From NCBI GenBank assembly GCA_014239655.1, contig JAAZYM010000042.1, forward strand, positions 1-48,080: a DNA stretch of 48,080 bases, written 5' to 3'. Under the pieces are notes generated by a model, which did no database searches, had not been told where the DNA came from, and was given only the letters and a program-made list of their open reading frames with translations. The position numbers and the translations under genes were made by a program. Of this stretch, positions 34,320 to 43,676 are shown in pieces (the first letter of the stretch is position 1; each line of letters opens with the position of its first letter). This DNA is from Flavobacteriales bacterium (GTDB taxonomy: Bacteria > Bacteroidota > Bacteroidia > Flavobacteriales > BACL11).

Positions 34320-34326
34320 ACTTTTG
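34296..34326 (+). promoter_or_regulatory. Promoter for serS, overlapping the rpmA terminator
   Basis: A -33 TTG at 34296-34298 (in the left arm of the terminator stem) and an exact -7 TACTTTTG at 34319-34326 are 20 nt apart, the same spacing as the rplU promoter. The -7 element begins at the last T of the terminator tract. The ATG of serS is at 34342. Confidence 0.55.
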
Positions 34327-34341
34327 TTTAAAATACCTTAG

Positions 34342-35607
34342 ATGTTACATATTTCATATATAAGAGAGAATAAGGATAAAATCATTGAAAGACTTAAGAT
34401 TAAGAATTTTAATGCTCAGGATCTTTTTACTGCTGTTATTGAGAAGGATAATCAAAGAAAATTAAATCAACAACAATCTGATGATGTTTTATCTCAATTA
34501 AATCAAATTGCAAAGCAGATAGGCGTTCTATATAAAGAAGGAAAGACTGAAGAAGCGAATACTCTAAAGAAAGAGACAGCTTTATTCAAAGATGAAACCA
34601 AGAAATTAAATTCTCTCAGGTCTCAACTTGAACAAGAGATTAAAGATATATTAGTTCAGATTCCAAATGTTCCACATATAACAGTAAAAAGTGGAACATC
34701 AGATAAGGATAATGAGATTTTAAATGAAGCAGGTAGTATTCCTAAATTAGATAAAGGCTCTAAACCACATTGGGAGTTAGCCGAGGCGTATAATTTAATA
34801 AACTTCAAATTAGGAAATAAAATTACAGGAGCTGGTTTTCCGGTATATATAGGTAAGGGAGCAAAATTGCAGAGGGCATTAATAACTTATTTTTTGGATC
34901 AAAATATAGAGGCAGGATATACTGAGTATTTGCCTCCATCTGTTGTTAATGCAGATTCTATGTTTGGTACTGGAGCTTTACCTGATAAAGAATCTCAAAT
35001 GTATTATATTAATGATGATGATCTGTATTTAATTCCTACAGCAGAGGTGCCTATTACTAATCTTTTTAGAGATACTATTATAAAAGATTTTCCAATTAAA
35101 TGCACATCTTATACTCCTTGTTTTAGGAGAGAGGCGGGTTCATATGGTAAGGATGTAAGGGGGTTAAATAGACTACATCAATTTGATAAAGTTGAGATTG
35201 TCCAGGTAGATCATCCAAATAATTCATATAATACTTTAGATGTAATGGTAGATCATGTTGCTTCTATTATAGAGAATTTAAACCTTCCTTATAGAGTAGT
35301 TAGATTATGTGGTGGAGACCTAAGCTTTACTTCTTCACTGACTTATGATTTTGAAGTTTATTCAGCTGGGCAGGAGCGATGGCTAGAGGTAAGTTCAGTT
35401 TCTAATTTTGAGAGTTTTCAAGCAAATAGATTGAAGCTTAGATATAAGGATAGTAATGGTAAATCTCAATTATGTCATACTCTTAATGGAAGTGCTCTTG
35501 CATTGCCACGAATTTTTGCCGCTCTCATTGAAAATAATCAAACAGAAAAAGGGATTTTAATTCCTGAAGTTCTTCAGAAATATACAGGTTTTGACATTAT
35601 AGAATAA
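34342..35607 (+). CDS. serS: Seryl-tRNA synthetase
   Basis: Class II synthetase charging tRNA-Ser. In 421 residues: the N-terminal antiparallel coiled-coil arm that holds the tRNA long variable arm (about 30-105), then the catalytic core with motif 1 around GFPVYIGKGAKLQRAL, motif 2 SYTPCFRREAGSYGKDVRG (near 257) and motif 3 LNGSALALPRIFAALIEN (near 380). Length is normal. The next gene begins on the base after its TAA. Confidence 0.97.
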   Translation: MLHISYIRENKDKIIERLKIKNFNAQDLFTAVIEKDNQRKLNQQQSDDVLSQLNQIAKQIGVLYKEGKTEEANTLKKETALFKDETKKLNSLRSQLEQEIKDILVQIPNVPHITVKSGTSDKDNEILNEAGSIPKLDKGSKPHWELAEAYNLINFKLGNKITGAGFPVYIGKGAKLQRALITYFLDQNIEAGYTEYLPPSVVNADSMFGTGALPDKESQMYYINDDDLYLIPTAEVPITNLFRDTIIKDFPIKCTSYTPCFRREAGSYGKDVRGLNRLHQFDKVEIVQVDHPNNSYNTLDVMVDHVASIIENLNLPYRVVRLCGGDLSFTSSLTYDFEVYSAGQERWLEVSSVSNFESFQANRLKLRYKDSNGKSQLCHTLNGSALALPRIFAALIENNQTEKGILIPEVLQKYTGFDIIE

Positions 35608-37407
35608 ATGAAAATTTTCTTTTTCTTTTTTTTCTTTACAATATCAGTTTTTGCTCAAAATAACAACCAGAAATTAGCATATCAGTATTTTGTTAATGGT
35701 GAATATGAGAAAGCAATAGTGTTATATGAGGAAATAAATAAGAAAAATTTTGTTCTTAATACATATAGCCCTTATTTCATGTCGTTAATTAATATTAATA
35801 GATTTTCTGATGCCGAAATTATAGCTAAGAAAGTTTATTCAAAACATACAAATCGATTAATTTATTTAGCAGATATTGTAATATCCCAAAATAAACAAGA
35901 GGCTATAAGAAAATCAAATTATAATTTAAAGAAACTCCACAATAAGTTAGATGGCCAAAATTCACAAGCAATCCAGATTGCAAATAGGTTTCAATCTTTT
36001 AATATGTATTCATATGCTCTAGACATTTATGACAGGTCTCAAGAACTTAATAATAATTCTACATATGATATTCAGAAAGCCCAATTGTATGGACTTCTTG
36101 GGGAAGAAGAATTAATGATAAATCAATATTTTAGTTTCTTACTTAGAAATCCAAATCAGAAAAAAGTAGTTTTTGCTAATATTCAGAAATTTCTTAATAA
36201 TAATGGTATAAAAAACAAGACCAATTATCTGATTGTAAAAAAATCACTTCTAAAAACTATTAAATTGAATTCTGATAGAGAAGATTTTAATGAGATGTTA
36301 ATTTGGTTATTTATGCAAAATAAACAATATAAATTAGCTTTATCTCAAGTCATTTCACTTGATAGAAGAACTAAAAACTCTTTAAGTAAAATATATGAGA
36401 TAGCAGAGACTTTTCTAGATCTTAAGAAATATAATTTAGCAATTGAAGCATTTGATTATGTTGTTTCAAAAGGTTTTGAATCAAGATTATATATTGATGC
36501 TCATATTAATAGATTATATGCTTTAACAAAACTGATAAGAGATAAAGATCTTGAATCTATAAATAAGCAATATATTGATGTGATTGATGAGGTTGGTAAG
36601 AATCCGTATAGTATTTTGTTGTTGTCAAATTATGCTCATTTTAAAGCTTTTTTTCTTGATGATCTTAATGAAGCTACATTGATTTTAGAAGAAGCTATGG
36701 ATATTAGCGGAGTTCAGTTATTAGATCTAGCTGAGTGCAAGATTCAGTATGCAGATATTATGCTGTTGTCAGGAAATATATGGGATGCGCTTTTATATTA
36801 TTCTCAGGTTGAAAAAGATCTTAAAGAACATCCAATAGGTCATAAAGCTAAGTTTAAAAGAGCAAAAATCGCATTTTATCAAGGAGATTTTACTTGGGCT
36901 CAAGCTCAGCTAGATGTTCTTAAGTCATCAACCTCTAAGTTAATATCTAATGATGCTATGGAATTATCTTTATTGATTACAGATAATTATAATTTAGATA
37001 CTATCGATCAACCTATGATACAGTTTGCAAATGCAGATTTGTTGTCTTTTCAAAAGAAGTATGATGATGCATTGTTAGTATATGATTCTATTTTAGAAAA
37101 TTTTAGAGGACATGATCTGTCAGATGAGATATATTTTAGGAAGCACAAGATATATTTACAAAAGAATGATTTTGATATGTCTGTAAAAATGCTTGAATTC
37201 ATTGTTAAGGAATATTCATACGAGATACTAATTGATGACGCACTGTATAATCTAGCAAAGATTTTTGATTATCAATATAATAATGATGAAAAGGCTAGTG
37301 AATTTTATCAAGAGTTGATATTAAATCATGAGGGAAGTATTTACACATCAGAGGCTAGAGAAAGATTTAGGTTACTTAGAGGAGATAATTTAATAGAAGA
37401 ATTATGA
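35608..37407 (+). CDS. Secreted tetratricopeptide-repeat protein
   Basis: A 599-residue protein with a strongly aromatic signal peptide (about 1-16, ending VFAQ), so periplasmic or outer-membrane facing. TPR-like helix pairs run through the protein (for example AYQYFVNGEYEKAIVLYEE near 24-42, DALLYYSQVEKDL near 395, DLSDEIYFRKHKIYLQKND near 505). A TPR protein after serS is common in Bacteroidota; function is unknown, probably scaffolding. It starts immediately after the serS stop and overlaps the DUF4286 gene by 4 nt (ATGA), so the three are likely cotranscribed. Confidence 0.85.
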   Translation: MKIFFFFFFFTISVFAQNNNQKLAYQYFVNGEYEKAIVLYEEINKKNFVLNTYSPYFMSLININRFSDAEIIAKKVYSKHTNRLIYLADIVISQNKQEAIRKSNYNLKKLHNKLDGQNSQAIQIANRFQSFNMYSYALDIYDRSQELNNNSTYDIQKAQLYGLLGEEELMINQYFSFLLRNPNQKKVVFANIQKFLNNNGIKNKTNYLIVKKSLLKTIKLNSDREDFNEMLIWLFMQNKQYKLALSQVISLDRRTKNSLSKIYEIAETFLDLKKYNLAIEAFDYVVSKGFESRLYIDAHINRLYALTKLIRDKDLESINKQYIDVIDEVGKNPYSILLLSNYAHFKAFFLDDLNEATLILEEAMDISGVQLLDLAECKIQYADIMLLSGNIWDALLYYSQVEKDLKEHPIGHKAKFKRAKIAFYQGDFTWAQAQLDVLKSSTSKLISNDAMELSLLITDNYNLDTIDQPMIQFANADLLSFQKKYDDALLVYDSILENFRGHDLSDEIYFRKHKIYLQKNDFDMSVKMLEFIVKEYSYEILIDDALYNLAKIFDYQYNNDEKASEFYQELILNHEGSIYTSEARERFRLLRGDNLIEEL

Positions 37408-37712
37408 TAATATATAATATTACTATAAATGTTAATTTAGAAATAGCAGAAGAGTGGTTAGTTTGGATGAAAAAGGATCATATTCCTAAGGTTTTAGGTA
37501 CAAAATTATTTGTTTCTGCAACTATCAACCGAGTAATATCTGCTTCTGATACGGGTATTACATATGCTGTTGCCTATAAGTGTAGATCATTAAAGGATTT
37601 GCAGGAATATGAGAGTAGATATGCCACTAAGCTAAGAGATGAGTATCATCTACTTTATTCTGACTTAGCGCCCACATTCAGAACAATAATGGAGGTGATT
37701 GAAGAATTATAA
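37404..37712 (+). CDS. DUF4286 family protein
   Basis: A 102-residue cytosolic protein matching the small DUF4286 family: IIYNITINVNLEIAEEWL at the start, then WMKKDHIPKVLGT and a C-terminal LYSDLAPTFRTIMEVIEE. The fold is probably ferredoxin-like alpha-beta; no function is established. It is translationally coupled (ATGA) to the TPR gene and is one nucleotide from the convergent MBL gene stop. Confidence 0.85.
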   Translation: MIIYNITINVNLEIAEEWLVWMKKDHIPKVLGTKLFVSATINRVISASDTGITYAVAYKCRSLKDLQEYESRYATKLRDEYHLLYSDLAPTFRTIMEVIEEL

Positions 37713-37713
37713 T

Positions 37714-38352
37714 CTATTTAAGAAATGGGTTGTTTAATTTCTCATAACCAATAGTTGTTTTAGGGCCATGTCCACAATAGATATTGGTTGTTTCGTCCAT
37801 TATAAGAAGTTTATTTTGTATGCTTTCTATTAACACCTCAAAGTCGCCCCCAGGTAGATCAGTTCTTCCAATACTATTTTGAAATATAACATCACCAGAT
37901 ATAACAAAACTTTCTTTTTTAGAGAATAATGATATATGTCCAGGTGAATGTCCAGGTGTAAAAAGCACCTCTAATTGACTTTCTCCAAAGTATACGTTGT
38001 CTTTATCTTTTAAGAATTTACTTGGGTTTGGAGACTTTTTATAATTTTTGAATCCATATAGATTAGCAATTTCACCTGAGCTTTTGAGTAAATTTAAATC
38101 ATTCTCATGCATATGTAGTTCTAGCCCCCATCTTTCAGAAATAAATTGATTACCAAGTATATGGTCTATATGGCAGTGTGTATTGATTAGAATTACAGGA
38201 TTTAAATTATTCTCTATAATATATTTTTCTAGTTCTTCTTTTTCAAATTCTTCATAGCACCCAGGATCAATAATTATACATTCTTTTGTGTTATCAGATA
38301 TAATAAAGGTGTTTTCTTGAAATGGATTGAAAGTAAAAGGTTTTATCTTCAT
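37714..38352 (-). CDS. MBL-fold metallo-hydrolase (glyoxalase II-like)
   Basis: Metal-dependent hydrolase, 212 residues from the ATG at 38350-38352; a TTG six codons upstream is less likely. Metal ligands are clear: THCHIDH (HxHxDH, about 65-71), TPGHSPGHISL (His near 133), SGDVIF (Asp near 152) and CGHGP near the C-terminus. This set is that of hydroxyacylglutathione hydrolase-like or persulfide dioxygenase-like proteins, common in Bacteroidota; substrate is not fixed. Divergent from the TauE/SafE gene, with -7 elements only 9 nt apart. Confidence 0.88.
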   Translation of the reverse strand: MKIKPFTFNPFQENTFIISDNTKECIIIDPGCYEEFEKEELEKYIIENNLNPVILINTHCHIDHILGNQFISERWGLELHMHENDLNLLKSSGEIANLYGFKNYKKSPNPSKFLKDKDNVYFGESQLEVLFTPGHSPGHISLFSKKESFVISGDVIFQNSIGRTDLPGGDFEVLIESIQNKLLIMDETTNIYCGHGPKTTIGYEKLNNPFLK

Positions 38353-38367
38353 AATTGATATATAATA

Positions 38368-38375
38368 CAAAGATA
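38368..38375 (-). promoter_or_regulatory. Candidate -7 element (TATCTTTG) for the MBL-fold gene
   Basis: Exact TAnnTTTG on the minus strand, 15 nt before the ATG at 38352. It supports that ATG over the TTG at 38370, which would lie upstream of the predicted start of transcription. Confidence 0.45.
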
Positions 38376-38384
38376 TAAGTTCTT

Positions 38385-38392
38385 TATATTTG
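38385..38392 (+). promoter_or_regulatory. Candidate -7 element (TATATTTG) for the TauE/SafE gene
   Basis: Exact TAnnTTTG, 15 nt before the ATG at 38408. Each of the two divergent promoters would have its upstream region inside the other. Confidence 0.45.
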
Positions 38393-38407
38393 TGTAAAAT
38401 TTGTGCT

Positions 38408-38773
38408 ATGAGTTTTATAACAATAATTTTTCTTATTATAATTGGTTTGTTAGCAGGTATTTTGAGTGGGGTTGTAGGTGTTGGTGGCGCTATTGTTATT
38501 ATACCATTACTTTTAATTTTAGGTCTTTCTCAACAAGAGGCTCAAGGGACTTCACTTGCTGTCATGTTACCTCCAATTGGAATTTTAGCAGCTATTAATT
38601 ATTATAAAGCTGGTTTTGTAAAATGGGAATATGCAATTATAATAGCTTTAACTTTTTTAATAGGAGGGTATATAGGCTCTAAATTTGCAATTTCAATGGA
38701 CCCTCAAATACTTAAAAAGTGTTTTGGTTTAGTTTTATTAATTGTTGCAATTAAATTTATTTTCGGGAAATGA
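38408..38773 (+). CDS. TauE/SafE family membrane protein, half-size
   Basis: Putative anion (sulfite/organosulfonate) exporter, 121 residues from the ATG at 38408. The family signature GILSGVVGVGGAIVIIPLL (about 14-32) and QGTSLAVMLPPIG are present, with four membrane helices. Full TauE/SafE proteins are about 250 residues with two such halves, so this one would need to dimerise. I excluded an upstream TTG that adds six residues. It ends in TGA overlapping the next gene as ATGA. Confidence 0.82.
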   Translation: MSFITIIFLIIIGLLAGILSGVVGVGGAIVIIPLLLILGLSQQEAQGTSLAVMLPPIGILAAINYYKAGFVKWEYAIIIALTFLIGGYIGSKFAISMDPQILKKCFGLVLLIVAIKFIFGK

Positions 38774-39933
38774 TTGAAAAAATAAAAAATCTAAGCACAG
38801 AATATTTTGATGAGATTATCAAGATTAGGAGACATCTTCATATGTATCCAGAATTATCTTTTGAAGAATTTGGCACCTCTGAATATATTAAGGGGATTTT
38901 AAATTCTTGGGGTATTGAATTTACTGATGGATATGTTAATACAGGTATTTTAGTAGTACTTCAAGGAGCAAATCCTGAGTCTAGAATTTTAGCATTAAGA
39001 GCTGATTTTGATGCATTGCCAATTGTTGAAGAAAATAATGTAGAATATTGCTCAAAAAACCATGGTGTTATGCATGCGTGTGGGCATGATGCACATACAG
39101 CAAGTATGTTAGGTGCATTAAAAATTCTAAATGAAATTAAAGAATCATGGGAAGGGACAATAAAATTTATTTTTCAACCTGCTGAGGAACGATTGCCAGG
39201 AGGGGCAAAACAAATGATAGAAGAGGGTGTGTTAGAAAACCCTAATGTTCAAAATGTTATTGCCCAACATGTATTGCCCGATCTACAGGTAGGGAAAGTT
39301 GGATTTAAATCAGGAACTTATATGGCATCTACTGATGAGATTTATATTAAAATTAAAGGTGTTGGTGGCCATGCTGCAATACCAGAAAAATATAATAATC
39401 CAATTATAGCTTCATCGTATTTAATTTTGAAGTTGCATCAGTTTTTTGCTCGACATAATGATTCTATCTTTGCAATAGGAGATGTTCAAGCTAATGGATC
39501 AACAAATATTATTCCTAAAGAGGTAAATTTAATGGGTACATTTAGAGCATTATCAGAAGAATATCGAAAAGAATCTCATCAGGATATTAAAGATGTTATT
39601 GCAGAGGCAGAAAAAGAATATGATGTAGATATTGATTTGGAGATTAGGGACGGATATCCGGCATTGCATAATGATGAAGAATTAACTAAGAAAAATATTT
39701 CTAATGCTAAAGATTTTCTTGGCAATCAAAATGTAGTTCATTTACCTATTAGAATGACAGCTGAAGATTTTTCATATTTTGCAGATTCTGTTCCATCATG
39801 TTTTTATAGATTAGGAACAGGCAATAAGAATAAGGGTATTACTCATGGTTTGCACACTTCTAAATTTAATATTGATGAGGAGTCGTTAAAGATTGGGATG
39901 GGACTGATGTCTTATTTAGCTATTAGTTCATAA
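38770..39933 (+). CDS. M20 family metallopeptidase/amidohydrolase
   Basis: Dinuclear-metal amidase of the hippurate hydrolase / IAA-amino-acid hydrolase / N-acetyl-diaminopimelate deacetylase group, 387 residues. Metal ligands sit in MHACGHDAHTASM (about 101-113), PAEERLPGG (catalytic Glu near 137) and the final GITHGLHTSKFNIDE. The lid/dimerisation domain begins with GVGGHAAIPEKYNNP (about 195-209). Exact substrate is unresolved. It starts in an ATGA overlap with the TauE/SafE gene and overlaps the convergent FMN reductase gene by 11 nt. Confidence 0.9.
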   Translation: MIEKIKNLSTEYFDEIIKIRRHLHMYPELSFEEFGTSEYIKGILNSWGIEFTDGYVNTGILVVLQGANPESRILALRADFDALPIVEENNVEYCSKNHGVMHACGHDAHTASMLGALKILNEIKESWEGTIKFIFQPAEERLPGGAKQMIEEGVLENPNVQNVIAQHVLPDLQVGKVGFKSGTYMASTDEIYIKIKGVGGHAAIPEKYNNPIIASSYLILKLHQFFARHNDSIFAIGDVQANGSTNIIPKEVNLMGTFRALSEEYRKESHQDIKDVIAEAEKEYDVDIDLEIRDGYPALHNDEELTKKNISNAKDFLGNQNVVHLPIRMTAEDFSYFADSVPSCFYRLGTGNKNKGITHGLHTSKFNIDEESLKIGMGLMSYLAISS

Positions 39934-40438
39934 GCTTTTTGCCAATCGTAATAAATTCTTCGCTAAATTGAATGATTCTTTCATTTAAATCTTTTGATAT
40001 TATTTTGTTGTTTTTAAAATCTTTGCTAGTTCCATAAATAATTCTTGGTAATTGAATCATTCTCCATTCATTCATGCATATTTGAGTAAGATGCATCGTA
40101 GAGAGATAGCTTTTTTCACTCCCAGCTGCACATAGAATTCCAAAGAATTTTCCTGTTACATCGTTAAAACAATTATCTAAAATTATTTTTAGAGAATCGT
40201 TAATAGAATAGCAGTGAACACCCATGCCGATAATTAGATTATCTGCTTTTGATATTTCTTTGGAGAGATCTTTCATTTTTAATGACTCTTTATAGTGGTA
40301 TGCTGTTAATTTAATTTTCCTAGCATCTATAATTTTAGATTCTACTCCTCTTTCTAATAATTCACTATTAACTTCTGAGCATAGAATGAATGATCTTGAA
40401 TCTGGAGAAAGAGAACTAGAGATAATTAATGTTTTCAT
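39923..40438 (-). CDS. NADPH-dependent FMN reductase / flavodoxin-like protein
   Basis: Cytosolic flavodoxin-fold protein, 171 residues. It opens with TLIISSSLSPDSRSF (FMN phosphate loop) and has the ring-binding segment GMGVHCYSINDSLK and GKFFGILCAAGSEKSY near 110. Similar to SsuE/ArsH-type reductases; electron partner unknown. It is one nucleotide downstream of recQ and probably in the same transcript. Confidence 0.78.
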   Translation of the reverse strand: MKTLIISSSLSPDSRSFILCSEVNSELLERGVESKIIDARKIKLTAYHYKESLKMKDLSKEISKADNLIIGMGVHCYSINDSLKIILDNCFNDVTGKFFGILCAAGSEKSYLSTMHLTQICMNEWRMIQLPRIIYGTSKDFKNNKIISKDLNERIIQFSEEFITIGKKLMN

Positions 40439-40439
40439 T

Positions 40440-42644
40440 TTAGTTACCTACTTTAGATATGAAATCAATTCGTAAGATTCTTATTTCATTATCTGTAAAT
40501 TCCTCTTCATCAAATTCTTCTCTTGCTTCATCAAAAGAGAACTCTTCTGTTGTTTTGAAGAAATCACGAATTTCTTTTAATTCCTCCTCTTCCATCATTT
40601 CACCTATAATATGAGAGAGATTTACTTTTGTGCCAGTTTCTACGATGTTTTCTATTTCAGTAAGTAATTCTTCAATCGTTAATGATTTGCCTCTTGCAAT
40701 ATCTTCAAGAGTCATTTTCTTATCTAAAGATTGAATAATATATATTTTGTTATTCTTTTTATTTGCAACGGTTCTTACTACAATATCAATGGCTCTTTCA
40801 ATTTCATGTTCTTCTACATATTCTTTTATGACATCAATAAATTCTTGACCGTATTTTTTTGCTTTATTAACTCCAACACCTTGTATTTGAGCAAGTTCTT
40901 CCAAGGTTATTGGATATTGGTTTGCCATATCTATAAGAGATGGTTCCATGAAAATAATAGAAGGAGGTAGACCAATAGATTTTGCTTGTTGTTTTCTCAG
41001 GTCTTTGAGAATAAAAAGCAACCTATTATCTAAAGCTTGTCCTTTCTGGTTAGAGATTATATTCTCCTTTTCTAAGGCACTGTAGTCATGATCTTCTGTA
41101 ATTTTGAAGCTTGAAGGTTTCATAAGAAATTGTTCTCCAAGTTCAGTAATCTTTAATACTCCATATGATTCTATTTCTTTAGTGATCAATTGTTTTACAT
41201 ATACCTGTCTAATAATAGAATGCCAAAATTGGATATCTTTCTCTCTACCTAATCCAAAAACATGATCAATTTGTGACATGTGTTGTTTAATTAGACTATT
41301 ACTTTCTCCTATCATTATCTTAGCAATCTCTTTTGGTTTAAATCTTTGTTTGCATCCTATAATTACATTTAATAGTTGCTTAACATATTTTTTTCCTTCG
41401 TTAGTTGGCTTCGGATTTTTACAGTTGTCACACATTTGATTACAATCTGAGGAAGAAAAGTTTTCCCCAAAATAATGTAAGAGGTATTTTCTTCTACACA
41501 TAGATGTCTCTGAGAAGGCAATAGTTTCCATAATTAATAGTCGACCTATCTCTTGTTCTGCAATAGGTTTTCCTTGAAGGAATTTTTCTAGCTTTTCAAT
41601 GTCTCTATAATCATAGAAAGTAATTAAGTCTCCTTTTCCACCATCACGACCAGCTCTACCTGTTTCTTGATAATAGCCCTCTAAACTTTTAGGTATGTCA
41701 TGGTGAATTACAAATCTAATATCTGGTTTATCAATTCCCATTCCAAAGGCAATAGTAGCTACAATTATATCACAATCCTCCATGAGGAAAGCATCTTGGT
41801 GTAAAACTCTCTTTTTTGTTTCTAATCCTGCATGATAAGGCAACGCTTTAATTCCATTAATTTGTAAAACTTCTGCAATTTCTTCTACCTTCTTTCTACT
41901 TAAACAATATACTATACCTGAATCTCCTTTTCTTTTATTTATATATTTAACTAATTGTTTGGCAATATCAATTTTTGGTCTTATTTCATAGAACAGATTC
42001 TTTCTATTAAATGAGTCTAGATATAATTTTCCATTTTCTATTTGTAGGTTTTTCATTATATCTAATCTTACTTTTGGGGTAGCTGTCGCTGTTAGCGCAA
42101 TAACTGGAGCAGGAGCTATATTATTTATGATTTCTCTTAGCCTCCTATATTCAGGCCTAAAGTCATGTCCCCATTCAGAAATACAATGAGCTTCATCTAT
42201 GGCAAAAAAAGACACTTTATGATTATTGAAGAAAGTAATATTTTCTTGTTTAATGAGAGATTCAGGAGCGACATAAAGAAGTTTAGTTAAACCATTTGTT
42301 ATGTCTTCTTTTACTTTATTAGCTTGTGCTTTTGATAATGAAGAATTTAAAACATGAGCAATGCTTTCGTTTTCATTAAAACCTCTTAGGGCATCTACTT
42401 GATTTTTCATTAAGGCAATTAGAGGAGAAATAATTATGGCAACCCCTTCTGATAATAATGCGGGTAGTTGATAACACATAGATTTTCCACCTCCAGTTGG
42501 CATGATTACCATTGAATTATTACCTTTAAGTAAATTTAAGATTATTTCTTCTTGTTTTCCTCTAAAGCTATTAAAGCCAAAGATTCTTTTTAGATTTTCA
42601 TGTAAGATCTCTTTATTAATTCTCTTACTAGTTTTTATATCCAT
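40440..42644 (-). CDS. recQ: ATP-dependent DNA helicase RecQ
   Basis: 3'-5' helicase for recombination and fork repair. In 734 residues: motif [17 protein letters not shown] (about 50-65), DEAH box [17 protein letters not shown], motif [15 protein letters not shown], the four-Cys zinc module (SMCRRKYLL to CDNCKNP, near 380-415), winged helix, and an HRDC domain ([19 protein letters not shown], near 545). After it comes an acidic helical tail as in the Bacteroidota-type RecQ. Divergent from kpsF/kdsD. Confidence 0.96.
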   Translation of the reverse strand: MDIKTSKRINKEILHENLKRIFGFNSFRGKQEEIILNLLKGNNSMVIMPTGGGKSMCYQLPALLSEGVAIIISPLIALMKNQVDALRGFNENESIAHVLNSSLSKAQANKVKEDITNGLTKLLYVAPESLIKQENITFFNNHKVSFFAIDEAHCISEWGHDFRPEYRRLREIINNIAPAPVIALTATATPKVRLDIMKNLQIENGKLYLDSFNRKNLFYEIRPKIDIAKQLVKYINKRKGDSGIVYCLSRKKVEEIAEVLQINGIKALPYHAGLETKKRVLHQDAFLMEDCDIIVATIAFGMGIDKPDIRFVIHHDIPKSLEGYYQETGRAGRDGGKGDLITFYDYRDIEKLEKFLQGKPIAEQEIGRLLIMETIAFSETSMCRRKYLLHYFGENFSSSDCNQMCDNCKNPKPTNEGKKYVKQLLNVIIGCKQRFKPKEIAKIMIGESNSLIKQHMSQIDHVFGLGREKDIQFWHSIIRQVYVKQLITKEIESYGVLKITELGEQFLMKPSSFKITEDHDYSALEKENIISNQKGQALDNRLLFILKDLRKQQAKSIGLPPSIIFMEPSLIDMANQYPITLEELAQIQGVGVNKAKKYGQEFIDVIKEYVEEHEIERAIDIVVRTVANKKNNKIYIIQSLDKKMTLEDIARGKSLTIEELLTEIENIVETGTKVNLSHIIGEMMEEEELKEIRDFFKTTEEFSFDEAREEFDEEEFTDNEIRILRIDFISKVGN

Positions 42645-42654
42645 CTAAAAGTAA

Positions 42655-42662
42655 TACTTTTG
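42655..42662 (+). promoter_or_regulatory. Candidate -7 element (TACTTTTG) for kdsD-tatC-lptB
   Basis: Exact TAnnTTTG, 45 nt before the ATG at 42708. A TTT rather than TTG stands at the 20-nt -33 position. Confidence 0.45.
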
Positions 42663-42707
42663 TTAAGGTTACGTTGGTTACTATAACGAATATACTATTA
42701 ATTTATC

Positions 42708-43676
42708 ATGAAATCACCAATTCAAATTAAAAAAATTGCTCAAGAAGTGATTGATATTGAATATAGATCTATTAAAAAATTATCAGGTAGTATTAATGAT
42801 GATTTCGTAGAGGCTGTTGATTTAATTACTAAGTCAAATGGAAGGTTAATTGTTGCTGGAGTAGGAAAAAGCGCAAATATTTCTAGCAAATTAGTAGCAA
42901 CTTTTAATTCTACTGGTCAGCCTTCAATCTTTTTACATGCTGCTGATGCAATTCATGGAGACTTAGGAAATGTTCAACAAGGTGATATTGTGATCTGTTT
43001 ATCAAAAAGTGGTAATACTAAAGAAATAAAACTGCTAATATCAAATTTAAAAGTTCTAGGAAATAAGATTATTTCAATTTGTGGTAATCCATCTTCATAT
43101 TTAGTAAAGAATAGCGACATTAATATTGACGGATCAATACCAGAGGAAGCTTGTCCGTATGATTTAGCTCCGACTTCATCAACTACTGCACAATTAGTTT
43201 TAGGTGATGCATTAGCAATCTGTCTTTTAAAGAACAGGGGATTTACAAAAGAAGATTTTGCTAGATTTCATCCTGGTGGAATTCTTGGAAAGAAACTGAC
43301 TTTAAAAGTTGATAGTTTAATAAATAATAAGAAACCTTTAGTTCAAGAAGATACATTAATTAAAGATGTTATTGTTGAAATTTCTAAAAATAGATTGGGA
43401 GCAACAGCAGTGAGTGATTCCAAAAATATAGTAATTGGAATTATAACTGATGGAGATCTTAGAAGGTCCTTAGAAAAGAATTCTGTTTTTTCAGATTTAT
43501 TAGCAAGGGATATTATGACAAGCAACCCTAAAATTGTTGGTAGTGAGACGCTAGTGTACGATGCGTTTAAAATTATGAAATCATTTAATATAACTCAATT
43601 AATTATTGAAGATGAAAAGGTATATAAAGGGATTATCCATTTACACGATATTATCGAAGAAGGAATTGTTAAATGA
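42708..43676 (+). CDS. kdsD: Arabinose-5-phosphate isomerase (KdsD/KpsF family)
   Basis: Interconverts ribulose 5-phosphate and arabinose 5-phosphate, the first step to Kdo for lipopolysaccharide. In 322 residues: a SIS domain with VAGVGKSANISSKLVATF (about 46-63), SKSGNTKE (near 106) and HPGGILGKKL (near 188-197), then two CBS domains (about 205-320). It overlaps tatC by 4 nt (ATGA). The link with lptB fits a Kdo/lipopolysaccharide role. Confidence 0.94.
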   Translation: MKSPIQIKKIAQEVIDIEYRSIKKLSGSINDDFVEAVDLITKSNGRLIVAGVGKSANISSKLVATFNSTGQPSIFLHAADAIHGDLGNVQQGDIVICLSKSGNTKEIKLLISNLKVLGNKIISICGNPSSYLVKNSDINIDGSIPEEACPYDLAPTSSTTAQLVLGDALAICLLKNRGFTKEDFARFHPGGILGKKLTLKVDSLINNKKPLVQEDTLIKDVIVEISKNRLGATAVSDSKNIVIGIITDGDLRRSLEKNSVFSDLLARDIMTSNPKIVGSETLVYDAFKIMKSFNITQLIIEDEKVYKGIIHLHDIIEEGIVK

